A program made the translations under genes and the position numbers. Shown piece by piece: positions 1-9,441 of a stretch of DNA of 64,000 nucleotides; positions within the stretch are counted from its first letter, which is position 1; each line of letters starts with the position of its first letter. Origin of the DNA: Tillandsia leiboldiana. Lineage: Eukaryota; Streptophyta; Magnoliopsida; Poales; Bromeliaceae. The notes below the pieces were generated by a model. That model ran no database searches. It was not told the DNA's origin and saw only the letters and a program-made list of their open reading frames with translations. Location: positions 4,438,812-4,502,811 of the forward strand of contig CM055081.1 in assembly GCA_029204045.2 (NCBI GenBank). The letters are read 5' to 3'.

Positions 1-59
1 GAGCATGCACCCAAATACCAACTTGCAGGGGAATTCCCACAATTTAACATAACCTTAGT

Positions 60-275
60 AGAGATACCACAGCCGGTCAACCACCATAAAAGTATACAAT
101 ATAATATCACTATAACCATAACATTAATCTGGAAAAACAGAGGGCTGTGACAGTGAGCAGGTTTGCAAAAGAAGACATAATTAGAGATACCACAGCCAGT
201 CAGTCACCATTATTGTATACAAAATGATATCACAATAACCATAACACAAATCTGGAAAAACAAACGACCTAGACA
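60..275. repeat. Direct duplication of about 90 bp
   Basis: GAGATACCACAGCC begins copies at 61 and 183. Both continue to an ATAACCATAACA and ATCTGGAAAAACA block. The rest of 1-1000 is AT-rich and holds no certain gene. Confidence 0.8.
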
Positions 276-1111
276 GTTAGCCAAAAATGTAAAGCCACAA
301 CACAGAGGGCTCTCAATTGCACTTTTTGTTCACGAAGAGCTCATATTCAGCTTGAGAATTGGCTCAACAAGAGCTTGCTCAATCGGCTCGCACAGTAAAG
401 AATCACTTAGCTCGCTCATATTCGATTTGTTATTCAAACCCAAGATTGAACATATGTAATGACAACAATGAAAGCCCAATTATCGAATATAATTTTTGGT
501 TGCAGGAAAACTGAGGAACTGCTCAATCTATCCTCCCTTTTTCTACTAAAACGCAACCAAAGAGCCAAAAAAAAAAAAACAAACAAAAGCTCAGGGATGT
601 TTTCCATGATTAAAGTGAGTTATTCTTGTATAATTTAGAAACTATTAGCTACTGATAAACTTTATCGCTCATTATATCATCTATCCTTGAAGTTATCTCC
701 CTAATCAATAGATTCATTCTACAAAACCGAATTTCTTCTTGCTTGCCCTAGAATAGTGGCACGAAAACCTGCTCTCCTCGCAGAATTTGTCGCAGAACAA
801 AACATACCCTAAAATTATTTGCAGCAATTTAATCAAAACCCAAGAAGAGTAAGCACAAACAAGGTCATAAAAACCACACCAATTCCCTCCCCAGGGAGCA
901 ACCAAATCAATCAAAATTCAATTTTTAACCAGCTCATCACGATAAAAACCAAAAATTCACATACCACAGCTACAAATCCACCTTCTACAACAATCACAAG
1001 GATAACAAACATCGAAATAGCTAAAAATATCAATCATTTAGAGTTTAGAGAAACGAACCGGGGATGGGGCTGAGGAAGCTGAAGATGTGCATGAGGCAAC
1101 CATCGTCCAAG

Positions 1112-1121
1112 CTATTTATAG
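1112..1121 (-). promoter_or_regulatory. Leftward TATA box of a gene off the left edge
   Basis: On the minus strand CCTATAAATAGC lies before a CATCTTCAGCTTCCTCAGCC leader-like stretch. The CT tract and telo-box sit upstream of it. The leftward transcript probably has a 5' intron at about 700-1040. I see no certain coding start. Confidence 0.4.
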
Positions 1122-1167
1122 GCGAATTGGACGGCGCCGCCCAACACTTCCGCTTCGCCATGGCTCG

Positions 1168-1172
1168 TCCTC

Positions 1173-1209
<37 letters not shown>
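1168..1209. repeat. (CT)n tract
   Basis: A CT run of about 20 units, upstream of the leftward TATA box. Confidence 0.9.
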
Positions 1210-1211
<2 letters not shown>

Positions 1212-1255
1212 CGCTCGGGCGTCGATCGTTCCCTTGGATTGGGTACGCTTTGTGA

Positions 1256-1284
1256 CTAGGGTTAGGGTTAGGGTTAGGGTTAGT
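1256..1284. promoter_or_regulatory. Telo-box array (TTAGGG x4)
   Basis: CTAGGGTTAGGGTTAGGGTT continues to GGGTTAG. The six-base unit is short, but its position beside a TATA box and CT tract fits a promoter telo-box. Confidence 0.6.
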
Positions 1285-1478
1285 GTTACGTCTCGGTTAT
1301 CTCGTGCGACATGGGAGAGCGATTACCGACCTCGGCGGAGAACGGAGATAGGGTTAAATGAGGAGAATTTTTCCCTGCACCGGGTGTATAACTATGCTCA
1401 TACACCGCACTCCTAATTTATGAAGACTCCCTCAACTATAGTTAGTTCTGACATAGAGTATTCCTCACATTATTATTA

Positions 1479-1650
1479 GAGCAATGCTACATGTACACCC
1501 CGAAGGGGTGTACATCATACACCTCCACCATTTTAATGGTGGCGATATTTTTTACGGGTCACATCGAGTGACCCATCATCACACCCCCACCCTTAGATGG
1601 GTGGGGTGTATGATGTACACCCCGAAAGGGGTGTACACATAGCATTTTCC
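1479..1650. mobile_element. MITE copy 1 (GTACACCCC family) with a 9 bp target duplication
   Basis: GAGCAATGCTACATGTACAC at the left and GTGTACACATAGCATTTTCC at the right. TTATTATTA is present on both sides (1470-1478 and 1651-1659); nine bases suggest a Mutator-type origin, although the sequence is simple. Confidence 0.85.
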
Positions 1651-2827
1651 TTATTATTATTATCTATAAGGAATATAATTTAGGAGTTTTATATTGAGCC
1701 TAAGTCACGTTATTTTTTAAAGAAAATAGCCAATGAGAATATTCAACACATCTAAAAAAAATATTGGATGCATTCGATGCACAGTAAACCAATTATAAAA
1801 TATTTATTAAATATTTAAATAAATTATTTATATATTTTATATTATATATATTATATTTTATTTTATTTTAAAATATTAAATATCATATATTCTATTAATT
1901 TTCTTATATACTTTGTGGTGTATGAGTATCTATCCGCCAGCTAAATTTTTGGATAGTGTCCATTGATATCGAATTTACAGTAAAAAAGAGCGTCTCTTCT
2001 TAGATTTTCTCCTTCCGCATTTGCTAACCCTAACTGCACATTCTAGAATCCTTAGACGCCTATGAATCCTGAAGTATTTATTTATTTATTTATTTATTTA
2101 TTTATTTTATTATTTTTTTTTTTTTGCAATTCCAGTGAATTAATAATATATTTTTTCAATTAGAGTAAGTTATTATATTTTAACATATTTTTATTGATTT
2201 GGACTTGGTTCATGATGCAAATTTTTTTAATATTTTCTTTATTATTAATTTTCTTCTATTATTAATAATTTATTTGTGCTAATAAATTTTTCTTTAATAG
2301 ATGGATATATGGGTCATGAATTATTGAGTCTTTTAATTCTTTTAACTTAATTTAATATTTTTTTTTGGAGGGGGTTGCTATGGAACCCAACAATTTCCTA
2401 ACCCTATATTATATATTATATAAATACAAATAAAATAAAATATACTAGTGAAGTGAATATGAATATTTTTGCTAAATAGAGTGAGTCTAATACTCAGTCA
2501 CGAAGACAGTAGCACAGCAAAAGCAAATGCGACGGCGGTAGCTAAACCCTAAAAAAAAAAAAAAAATACAATAAAATTTATCATAAAAGAATATAATTAC
2601 ATAAATTATAAGAGGCGAGAGGCTTGTGGTCAAGAGGTCGGAGATTGCCCCCAATTTTGGGCGCCTACCAGCTAGTGAGCGAGACATGAGATCCTACGAT
2701 GGATAAGGAAGCAGGCTGTCCCACAAGCAATAGAGAGCGACAAGAGCCGAGCTCCTGCGGTGGAGAGACAAGAGTCCTACATGCTAGAGTAAGCGACAAG
2801 AAGGGAGCAAGAGAGGAGAGGAGAGGA
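1651..2827. other. AT-rich intergenic DNA with (TTTA)n
   Basis: Long AT stretches and a TTTA microsatellite at 2077-2110. No gene seen. Purine-rich GAGAGGAGAG repeats come just before the LTR end at 2828. Confidence 0.6.
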
Positions 2828-3513
2828 TGTCACGCCCATCGTTGATTTTGTTTGATCGGCGCATGCACAAACTCGATCCTGCCAAATGGGCAAGCCACAC
2901 TTAACACGAACGAAACGAACAGTCACTTCCACTAGCCTCAAATAGAAGCGGAGATATGCACAAAATATCAGAGTACATATGGGATAAAGTATAAAAGAAA
3001 ACTCTTATTCATTACGATTGGTTCAGTTACAAATAGAGGTACAATAGAGCCTTTGGCTGCCGAAACAACAACCGACACCAAAACTATAAGGCTACAAATG
3101 GTACACTAAACCACTAGCATAGCTACTCAGCCATGTTCTTGCCGTAGTATCGTGCCTCACCAACCAAATCGACACCTGAAAATAAGTAAACCACAAAAAG
3201 TGAGAAATACTTAAAGTTTCCAGTAGGTTCAACCATTGGGAAAGAATGTTTTACACTTGGTCTATAAGAGATAGCAACAAACAAGATTCAGAGAGCAAAC
3301 ACATAAAGCAAGAAAATAAAAAAGGTCAAGAATACATCGGATGCCTCATCACCGACAGACCAAACCTATCTCACTTACCGACTGTTTCAGCTTAGATCCG
3401 CCGAGCACAACTCACCAACGCAAGAGCCGAAGGGGTCTCACATGCCCCACTCGGTTGACCTATATGAAAATCGAATGGAGGTCGACTCATCAAATAGCTT
3501 TTCCTATCGGATG

Positions 3514-3835
3514 TGTAATGACCCGACCCACTAGCAATAATAACTCGTTGGGCTCAAACCACAGCCCAAAATGCTTAAGCCCAGTTATTATTACTAGTGT
3601 CTAAGTCTCATATAAACCCAATCATAATTCCATCCACATCCGATGTGGGACTATTGGGGGCGTCACATACTCCCCCCGTTTAGGCCTGACGTCCTAGTCA
3701 GCCCAAATACACACACAGCAGCCCAAGATCACCAGGCGATGTGAGACTTGTCTCGCTAGCCCTGTCATCTAGACCCAGGCTCAGCCGAGATTCGCCGCAC
3801 ACTTCCGGCTGGTTATTGGCTCTGATACCAAATGT
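3514..3835 (-). mobile_element. TRIM-like miniature LTR retrotransposon (3' LTR, interior and PBS)
   Basis: On the minus strand a PBS TGGTATCAGAGCC (3830-3818) starts a ~165 bp non-coding interior. That ends in a polypurine tract TAAACGGGGGGAGTA (3682-3668), followed by an LTR from TGTGACGCCCCC (3667) to GGTCATTACA (3514), about 154 bp. The size and lack of genes fit TRIM elements. A matching 5' LTR to the right of the PBS was not found. Confidence 0.7.
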
Positions 3836-3837
3836 AA

Positions 3838-4145
3838 TATCCAAGATATACTGAGAAACATAGTAAATATCTGATAGCTAGCTAATGACCAATCAGGCAT
3901 GGCAAAAGTCCAAGATATACTGAGAACATAGTAAATATCTGATAGCTAGCAAATGACCAATCAGGCATGGCAAAAGTCCAAGTATAAGCTAAATGACCAA
4001 TCCAGCATGAAGAGTGTTCAAGTATAAGCTAGATGACCAATCCAACATGAAGAGTGTCCAAGTATAAGCCAGATGACCAATCCAACATGAAAAGTATCCA
4101 AGTATAAGCTAGATGACCAATTAGGCAGGGTAAATGTCTAGATAT
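3838..4145. repeat. Tandem repeats (70 bp x2, then 40 bp x4)
   Basis: A 70 bp unit beginning TCCAAGATATACTGAG occurs at 3839 and 3909. A 40 bp unit with CAAGTATAAGC and ATGACCAATCC occurs at 3977, 4017, 4057 and 4097. The two units share the GACCAATC-AGCATG segment. Confidence 0.85.
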
Positions 4146-5104
4146 AATCAAGCATGATATAAACATCTAGATATAAACGGATAATAACCAATCAACGGAA
4201 AGAATGCTCAAATATAGAATCTGGGCTACCGCAAGAACAGGGGTCCGACCAAATAAGGTACCCCAGAGGGCCGAAAAGATAAAGCCCGGAACGAAGATAA
4301 ACCCACCTGTTTGCAGGCGAACTTACGACTCCAACAGAAGGCTCATGGGCCGGAGTCAAACTGCAAAGACCTAAGTCATGAACACTGATAAGGAATGACT
4401 CACAGATACCCTAACCACAGACTCACTACGCACATAGAGCTTATATATGGATCTTTTCCAGATTACCGCAAACCGATTTCCACTCAACGAAAGCCGTCGG
4501 ATCTCCAACGAAAAATTAGAGATCATGGGCACACAACCCAAGACAGCATGTGAGGTAACAATTGCGTTTAGACCCCTAGGGTTTCGTAAAATTGCATAAT
4601 TACATGCAATTTTAGAGCCTTTTCGCTCGTAACAATTTTCTAAAGCATTTTTAAATCGAACCGAGGCCACCAGTAGGTGGGCCTCGACACTCTGAACACC
4701 GTGCTCACCACTTGGGAGCAGCACGAGACCCGAGGACAACATCGGGCCATCATTTACTTAGGCAATAGGCTTAAACTTGCATTTTAAATTTATCTACTTA
4801 GTCCACGGCCCAACAAAGGTGAGCATCATGCTCAGTAGGTCCAACATGTTCAGAGGCTCACTGCCGCGAAGTTACAAAACTGCTGGAATAGCTTAAGGAA
4901 GCAACTAAGCCATTTTGAGCCCATAGTTACTAGAACCTCAAATATGCCAGTGCAATCTAGGAACTAAGTTGAGCATCATGTTTATCATGTCACAGAGGTT
5001 CGAGGGCCCACTCTAGTGCAGCCCCAGATCTGCTTGAACAAAGAAACCAGAGCTCACATTCAAGATAGCCCAAGGTGACTCCACCCACACATCCACTCAG
5101 TCAT

Positions 5105-5345
5105 GTTTTTGGTATCAGAGCCATTAACCAGCAGGAAGTGTGTGGTGAGTCTCGGCTGAGCCTGGGTTTACATGGTAGGGCTAGCGAGATAAGTCTTACA
5201 TCGCCTGGTGATCTTGGGCTGCTGTGTGTGTGTGTTTGGGCTGACCAGGACGTCAGACCTAAACGGGGGGAGTCTGTGACGCCCCCAATAGTTCCACATC
5301 GGATGGGAATGTGGATGTGTTTGAGTATAAATAAGACATGGACAC
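5105..5345 (+). mobile_element. Second TRIM-like copy, inverted relative to the first
   Basis: A plus-strand PBS TGGTATCAGAGCC (5110-5122), a ~150 bp interior very similar to the first copy, a polypurine tract (5260-5274) and an LTR start TGTGACGCCCCCAATAG (5275) with TATAAATA at 5326. The LTR end is lost in LTR-derived DNA after about 5345. Confidence 0.7.
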
Positions 5346-6102
5346 TGTAGTGTACCAAATTTTGGTATATAGGCAAATATAAATAAAAATGGTATGAAAT
5401 ACTATTTTTATTGAACTCAGTGAAGTAAAGAATAATTGGGAAGTGAATTGGACCCAAATCGGAATAAAAACGAGAAGTTTAGAATTTAATAGGGAAAAGT
5501 GGGACAAGATTTTTTAGCAGAAAATTCACAGCATCAGAAAATTCCGAGAAAAATTGGGGAGGTCCGTTTTTATGTTCTAATGCCACAATAAAAGTTTCGC
5601 AGCGATCGGATACCCGGACAGTGAGAACGGGGTCCGTCAGCGATTGTGAATACAACGAGACTTTGGTGACCCGTAATAGCCCAAACGGAAGATGTTGGAT
5701 ATCCCGTAATAAATTAAGTTAAGTTGAGGCTCCCTGTCAAGTTTGAGCGAAAACGGACGAAAACGGGCGAGAACGGGCAAGAACGGGCGAAACGGGCGAA
5801 ATCCAGAAATTTGGCCGTACATTCGGGCGCCCGAAATGTACTGTAGCGCGCCCGAAATGTACTGTAGCGGTCGTACGGCCGGGCGAATTCCATTGGAGCA
5901 GCGCCCGAATCCCAAGTTGGCACGGATCCCGATGTAGTGGCACGGATCCCGAGGTAGCGGGCACGAATCCCGAGGTAATCGGTGCGCATCCTGAGGTGAT
6001 GCGCGGATCTCGAGGCTTGCGCATGGTGCGAGGCGCGCAGGGGCGCACGACGCGAGGCGCGGGGGCAGGTGGGGGGCGCCACGTGGAGTCGCCCCATTAG
6101 CT
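5346..6102. other. LTR-derived mosaic without a gene
   Basis: It contains a perfect palindrome TTCGGGCGCCCGAA (5822-5835) and two copies of GCGCCCGAAATGTACTGTAG (5827 and 5847). GAACGGGCGA-type short repeats lie at 5755-5800 and CACGGATCCCGAGGTA repeats at 5920-6000. It looks like the promoter half of a family A-like LTR. Confidence 0.45.
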
Positions 6103-7684
6103 GTAATATCATGACTTTTCGTGTATCGTTTTACCCTCTTGCTAATAAATTACATGTTAGGAGAAATCGAATTATCGAGTTCTCTTAAGTTGACTATCAC
6201 ACGGTGCGAATATTTTTCTGTGATAGAGCTCGAAAAACGATAAACGGCGGTGCAATCGGATCTAAAATCCGACTTACGGATCCCCCGGAATAGGGTTTTG
6301 AAGGTCGCGGCAACCATAGTGTGCATCGGAATCCGTGCTAAAGATCTGTCACCCTTTTCGAGGAGTTGTGGAATTATCTCGTGGGAATAGTTAATTATCT
6401 TTAAATAATACCCGGATGTGGGTTTTATCGTGCGTACCAAGAGAGAAAAGAGAAAAAGAAAAGAAAACCCTAACCGAAGGAAAAAGTGAGAGAAAAAGAA
6501 AGCGGAGGAGTCTGATCGCCACGATTGACGTGCCGGAGACCGGAGAACGAGACGCCGCCATCCACGGGGAGCGGATCCGGATCCTCAGCGCCGCGAAGAA
6601 CGAGATCGGATCATCGACCCCGATAGATCGAGGTTAGCGCCGTTATTCTTACGATTTCATCGTTCTAGGGTTTGGCGTTTTTGGGTCTTTCGCCGTTCAT
6701 GTTTGCTCTTATCGCCGCCGCCGCCACGAAGCCCTAGGGCACCGCCGTCGTCGCCGCCGCACCGCATGCGGCGCGCGGCTGCCGCACGCGCCGCATGCAC
6801 CGCGCGGGGCTGGAGCCCGCGCGGCTGACGCATGCGCCGCATGCACCGCACGGTTGCCGCATGCGCCGCGCGGGGCTGGGGCCCGCGCGGCTGCCACATG
6901 CGCCGCGCGGGGCTGGTGCCCGCGCGGCCGCCGCATGCGCCGCCCGGGGCTGGAGCCCGCGCGGCCGCCGCAAGCGCCGCGCGGGGCTATTGCCCGCGCC
7001 GCACCGCGCGGGGCTGGGGCCCGCGCGGCCGCGCCGCATGCGCCGCTCGGGGCTGGAGCCCGCGCGGCCGCCGCATGCGCCGCGCGGGGCTGGTGCCCGC
7101 GCGGCCGCGCCGCATGCAACGAACGGGGCTGGAGCCCGCGCTGCCGCCACTTGCGCCGCGCAGGGCAGGCGCCCGCGCGACTGCACCGCACGCGACGCGC
7201 GTGCCTCGCGAGGGCCGTTTCGTCGCCGCCGCCACCTCGAGTCGTTAGTCCTTTTGTTTGCGCTTTCGGAGTCGTGTTTTTCTTATGAGAGTCGTATCTT
7301 ACCTGTTATGCCCTGTTGGGGGACTTTCTTTTAGGTCCGGGTGTCGTCCGAAGGTACGGGTCGATTTTCGGAGTTCCGGTCGACGCGATTTGAGGTGGTA
7401 CTTTATGGTATTTCGGTGTATAGTCGTTCCCGTTGTAACTTGTGAAAATGAAGTAGATGTATCTTTTGTGAACTGTCTAACCCCATCGCATGAGAATCCC
7501 GCTCTTTTATTTCTAATTGTGGCGACGAAGGTCGCGGTGCCTTATTACACGCCGGGTTCGGCATTGATGCTCATGATTGTTTACACGCACACCGGCGGTC
7601 TGGCCACCGCACAGGGTGTATTTTTCCAGAAAGATGGTATGTTGACCCGTGTACCCCACAATGTGTGATGATGGGGACCCCTCA
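6103..7684 (+). repeat. Plus-strand family B LTR, 3'-truncated
   Basis: It begins TGTAATATCATGAC and matches the minus-strand LTR start (for example GGTGCAATCGGATCTAAAAT and CCGGAATAGGG). It carries the GC-rich minisatellite at 6745-7210, then GACCCGTGTACCCCACAA, also present in the other copy. It stops where the copia LTR starts at 7685. Confidence 0.75.
6745..7210. repeat. GC-rich minisatellite, period about 37-39 bp, in the family B LTR
   Basis: GGGGCTGG recurs near 6806, 6872, 6909, 6946, 6983 (GGGGCTAT), 7010, 7049, 7086 and 7125 within GCCGCATGCGCCGCGCG units. It is rich in CpG and lacks stop codons in several frames, which produces many spurious open frames. Confidence 0.85.
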
Positions 7685-7930
7685 TGTTAAGGAATTTGTA
7701 TTGGCGTATTTCGTGAAAGTGTTTAAGTCTTGAAGATTGAAGATGAAGATGTTTGAATCATATACCTCAATCTCAAGAAAGAAGAATTCAAAAGGATCAG
7801 GTACGGTTAACTAAATAATCTTGGTGATCTGAATACTTCTTATAGTGTAGAAACACTTGGATGGATTTTTAATTGCATAAAAATAAAAAAACTGGACTGT
7901 TTTATGTTCAGGATCCAAATCAGGATACTT

Positions 7931-8145
7931 CAGTCCGGACCCCGAACGTAGGTAAGTTCATGCGGAATTTCAGTCCGGATCACCCTTGGTTCAGTCCGGA
8001 CCCCGAACGTGGATTCTGCAGAAATCGCATGAACAGTCCGGACCGTGCTTCTTTCAGTCCGGACCCCGAACACGATTTTTCAGGAATTCTCTGAAAAATG
8101 ACGACAGTCCAGATCAAGCCAATTCCAGTCCGGACCGTCGTGCGG
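7931..8145 (+). repeat. CAGTCCGGACC repeats in the copia LTR
   Basis: CAGTCCGGACCCCGAAC occurs at about 7931, 7992 and 8055, with shorter forms at 7973, 8033, 8105 and 8127. The spacing is irregular. Confidence 0.75.
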
Positions 8146-8940
8146 GAAAAAATCTGTTAAGTCAGTTTTTGATTCTTATCTTCTTCCAAAGGTTTCTAAC
8201 CTATAAGTAAACCCTATTGTTCATCTTTTAGGGTACGACGACCGAAAATTAGAAAAATCCACATATAGAGAAGAAAGGGAAAACTAGATCTATTCTATGT
8301 TTCTTCATCTATATTGATTAATTTGATTCTAGGATTTCAAACTCAAATTTTGAGTAGAATCAAATTAATGAATACTTAGATGGTATTTCCGATCTATCTT
8401 TGATCTAAGTATTCGGCGGATTTTCACCACCAACAAAACAACGATTTTTCCAAAAATCGGCGTGTGGATTCGCGTGGCCTTGTGGACTCAAGGTGCTACC
8501 GTTTCGTGGATTCGAAACGAGGTGCGCTCGTGGATTTGAGACGTACTACTTGGTGGAGACCGTGGATTCGGTTGGACGTCGTGGACTCGACGTTGGACGC
8601 CGTGGATTCGGCGTTGGACGCAAATCGTGGATTCGAGGCGCGTTGGGAGCGAGCGGAGAAGATCAACTAGGAGCGTATGGAAAAAGGTTGAGTCGTGTGT
8701 GAGTACGTTATATCACCTTTGTACGTGTTTAATCTTAGTGGATTTCACCGTGTGATCGGTCCCGTGGTTTTTTACTCTTGGTTTGAAGTTTTCCACGTAA
8801 AATCTCTGCATGTTATTTACTTTTTCCGCATTGGGTTATTTTTACGCAAAGATTTTGGTGTGTTTATTGTTTACACCTATTCACCCCCCTCTAGGTGTTT
8901 TTTTCCCCTGTTCAGATCCATATTTAACATAACCCACAAG

Positions 8941-8952
8941 CGGTATTAGAGC
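8941..8952 (+). promoter_or_regulatory. Primer binding site of the copia element
   Basis: CGGTATTAGAGC, two bases after the LTR end, is a variant of TGGTATCAGAGC. Confidence 0.7.
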
Positions 8953-8971
8953 GGGAATAGGGTTGTAAACA

Positions 8972-9441
8972 ATGGTTGAAGGTGGAAACATCAATAGACC
9001 ACCGTTATTCGATGGAACAAATTATGCTTATTGGAAAGTACGTATGAGAGCGTTTTTAATTTCCATCGATGAATGGGTTTGGCAATTAATTGAGTTTGGA
9101 TGGACAAATCCTACTGAGATTGTTGTCGATGTTGTCACCATCAAACCTAGGTCGAAGTGGACTAAGGAAGAAATTGATGCATCTTCTTACAACGACAAAG
9201 GAATTAATGCCTTATTTAATGCTTTGTCGCAAACCGAGTTTTCTCGCGTCTCGGTATGTGAGACTGCGAAATAAATATGAGATACTCTACAAGTTACACA
9301 TGAGGGAACAAGTTTAGTGAAGATTCAAAAACTGCAAATGCTTACGAGCAAATTTGACTCTATTTTTATGGCAGAAAATGAATCTTTCACAGATTATTAT
9401 ACACGATTGCAAGATATCGTTAATACATGTGCTAACTTGGG
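8972..9441 (+). pseudogene. Copia Gag N-terminus with nonsense mutations, truncated
   Basis: Gag packages retrotransposon RNA into particles. The start MVEGGNINRPPLFDGTNYAY with WKVRMRAFLISIDEWVW is typical of plant copia Gag (DUF4219/UBN2 type). Two stops in the same frame, TAA at 9272 and TGA at 9278, stand where the family has E and W (ETAK-E-I-W-DTL). The reading then continues as TLQVTHEGTSLVKIQKLQ and FDSIFMAENESFTDYYTRL before the LTR insertion at 9442. The zinc knuckle and all of pol are missing. Confidence 0.85.

Larger units (their letters stand above)
2828..5104 (-). repeat. Inverted family C LTR fragment interrupted by a TRIM-like element
   Basis: On the minus strand it ends GATGGGCGTGACA at 2828. 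The block near 4480-4620 matches, in reverse complement, the family C LTR at about 44980-45090, and 4660-4735 matches about 44865-44935. The TRIM-like element occupies about 3514-3835. The right end is unclear. Open frames here are not conserved genes. Confidence 0.65.
7685..9441 (+). mobile_element. Ty1/copia element, 5' LTR plus truncated gag
   Basis: The LTR (7685-8938) begins TGTTAAGG and ends CCCACA. It carries TATTCACCCCCCTCTAGGTG near its end, a block common in plant copia LTRs. The PBS-like CGGTATTAGAGC follows. The interior stops at 9441, where the family B LTR starts. The LTR resembles the minus-strand LTR at 54599-55773 (TGTTA-start followed by a GTATTTCGTGA-like block). Confidence 0.8.

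Noticed and set aside
714..914. A 66-codon minus-strand frame near the left edge
   Set aside because: The base composition is intron-like and the frame would lie in the 5' intron of the leftward transcript; no domain seen.
1256..1284. Interstitial telomere or Asparagales-type telomere repeat
   Set aside because: Only about four units, in promoter context; a telo-box is the simpler reading.
4371..4742. A 123-codon minus-strand frame
   Set aside because: It lies in family C LTR sequence, and the corresponding part of the LTR at about 44900-45300 does not keep the frame.
6657..7334. Several long open frames on both strands rich in Ala, Arg, Gly and Pro
   Set aside because: They overlap in nearly all frames of a GC-rich minisatellite that lacks AT-rich stop codons. 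No conserved domain is seen.
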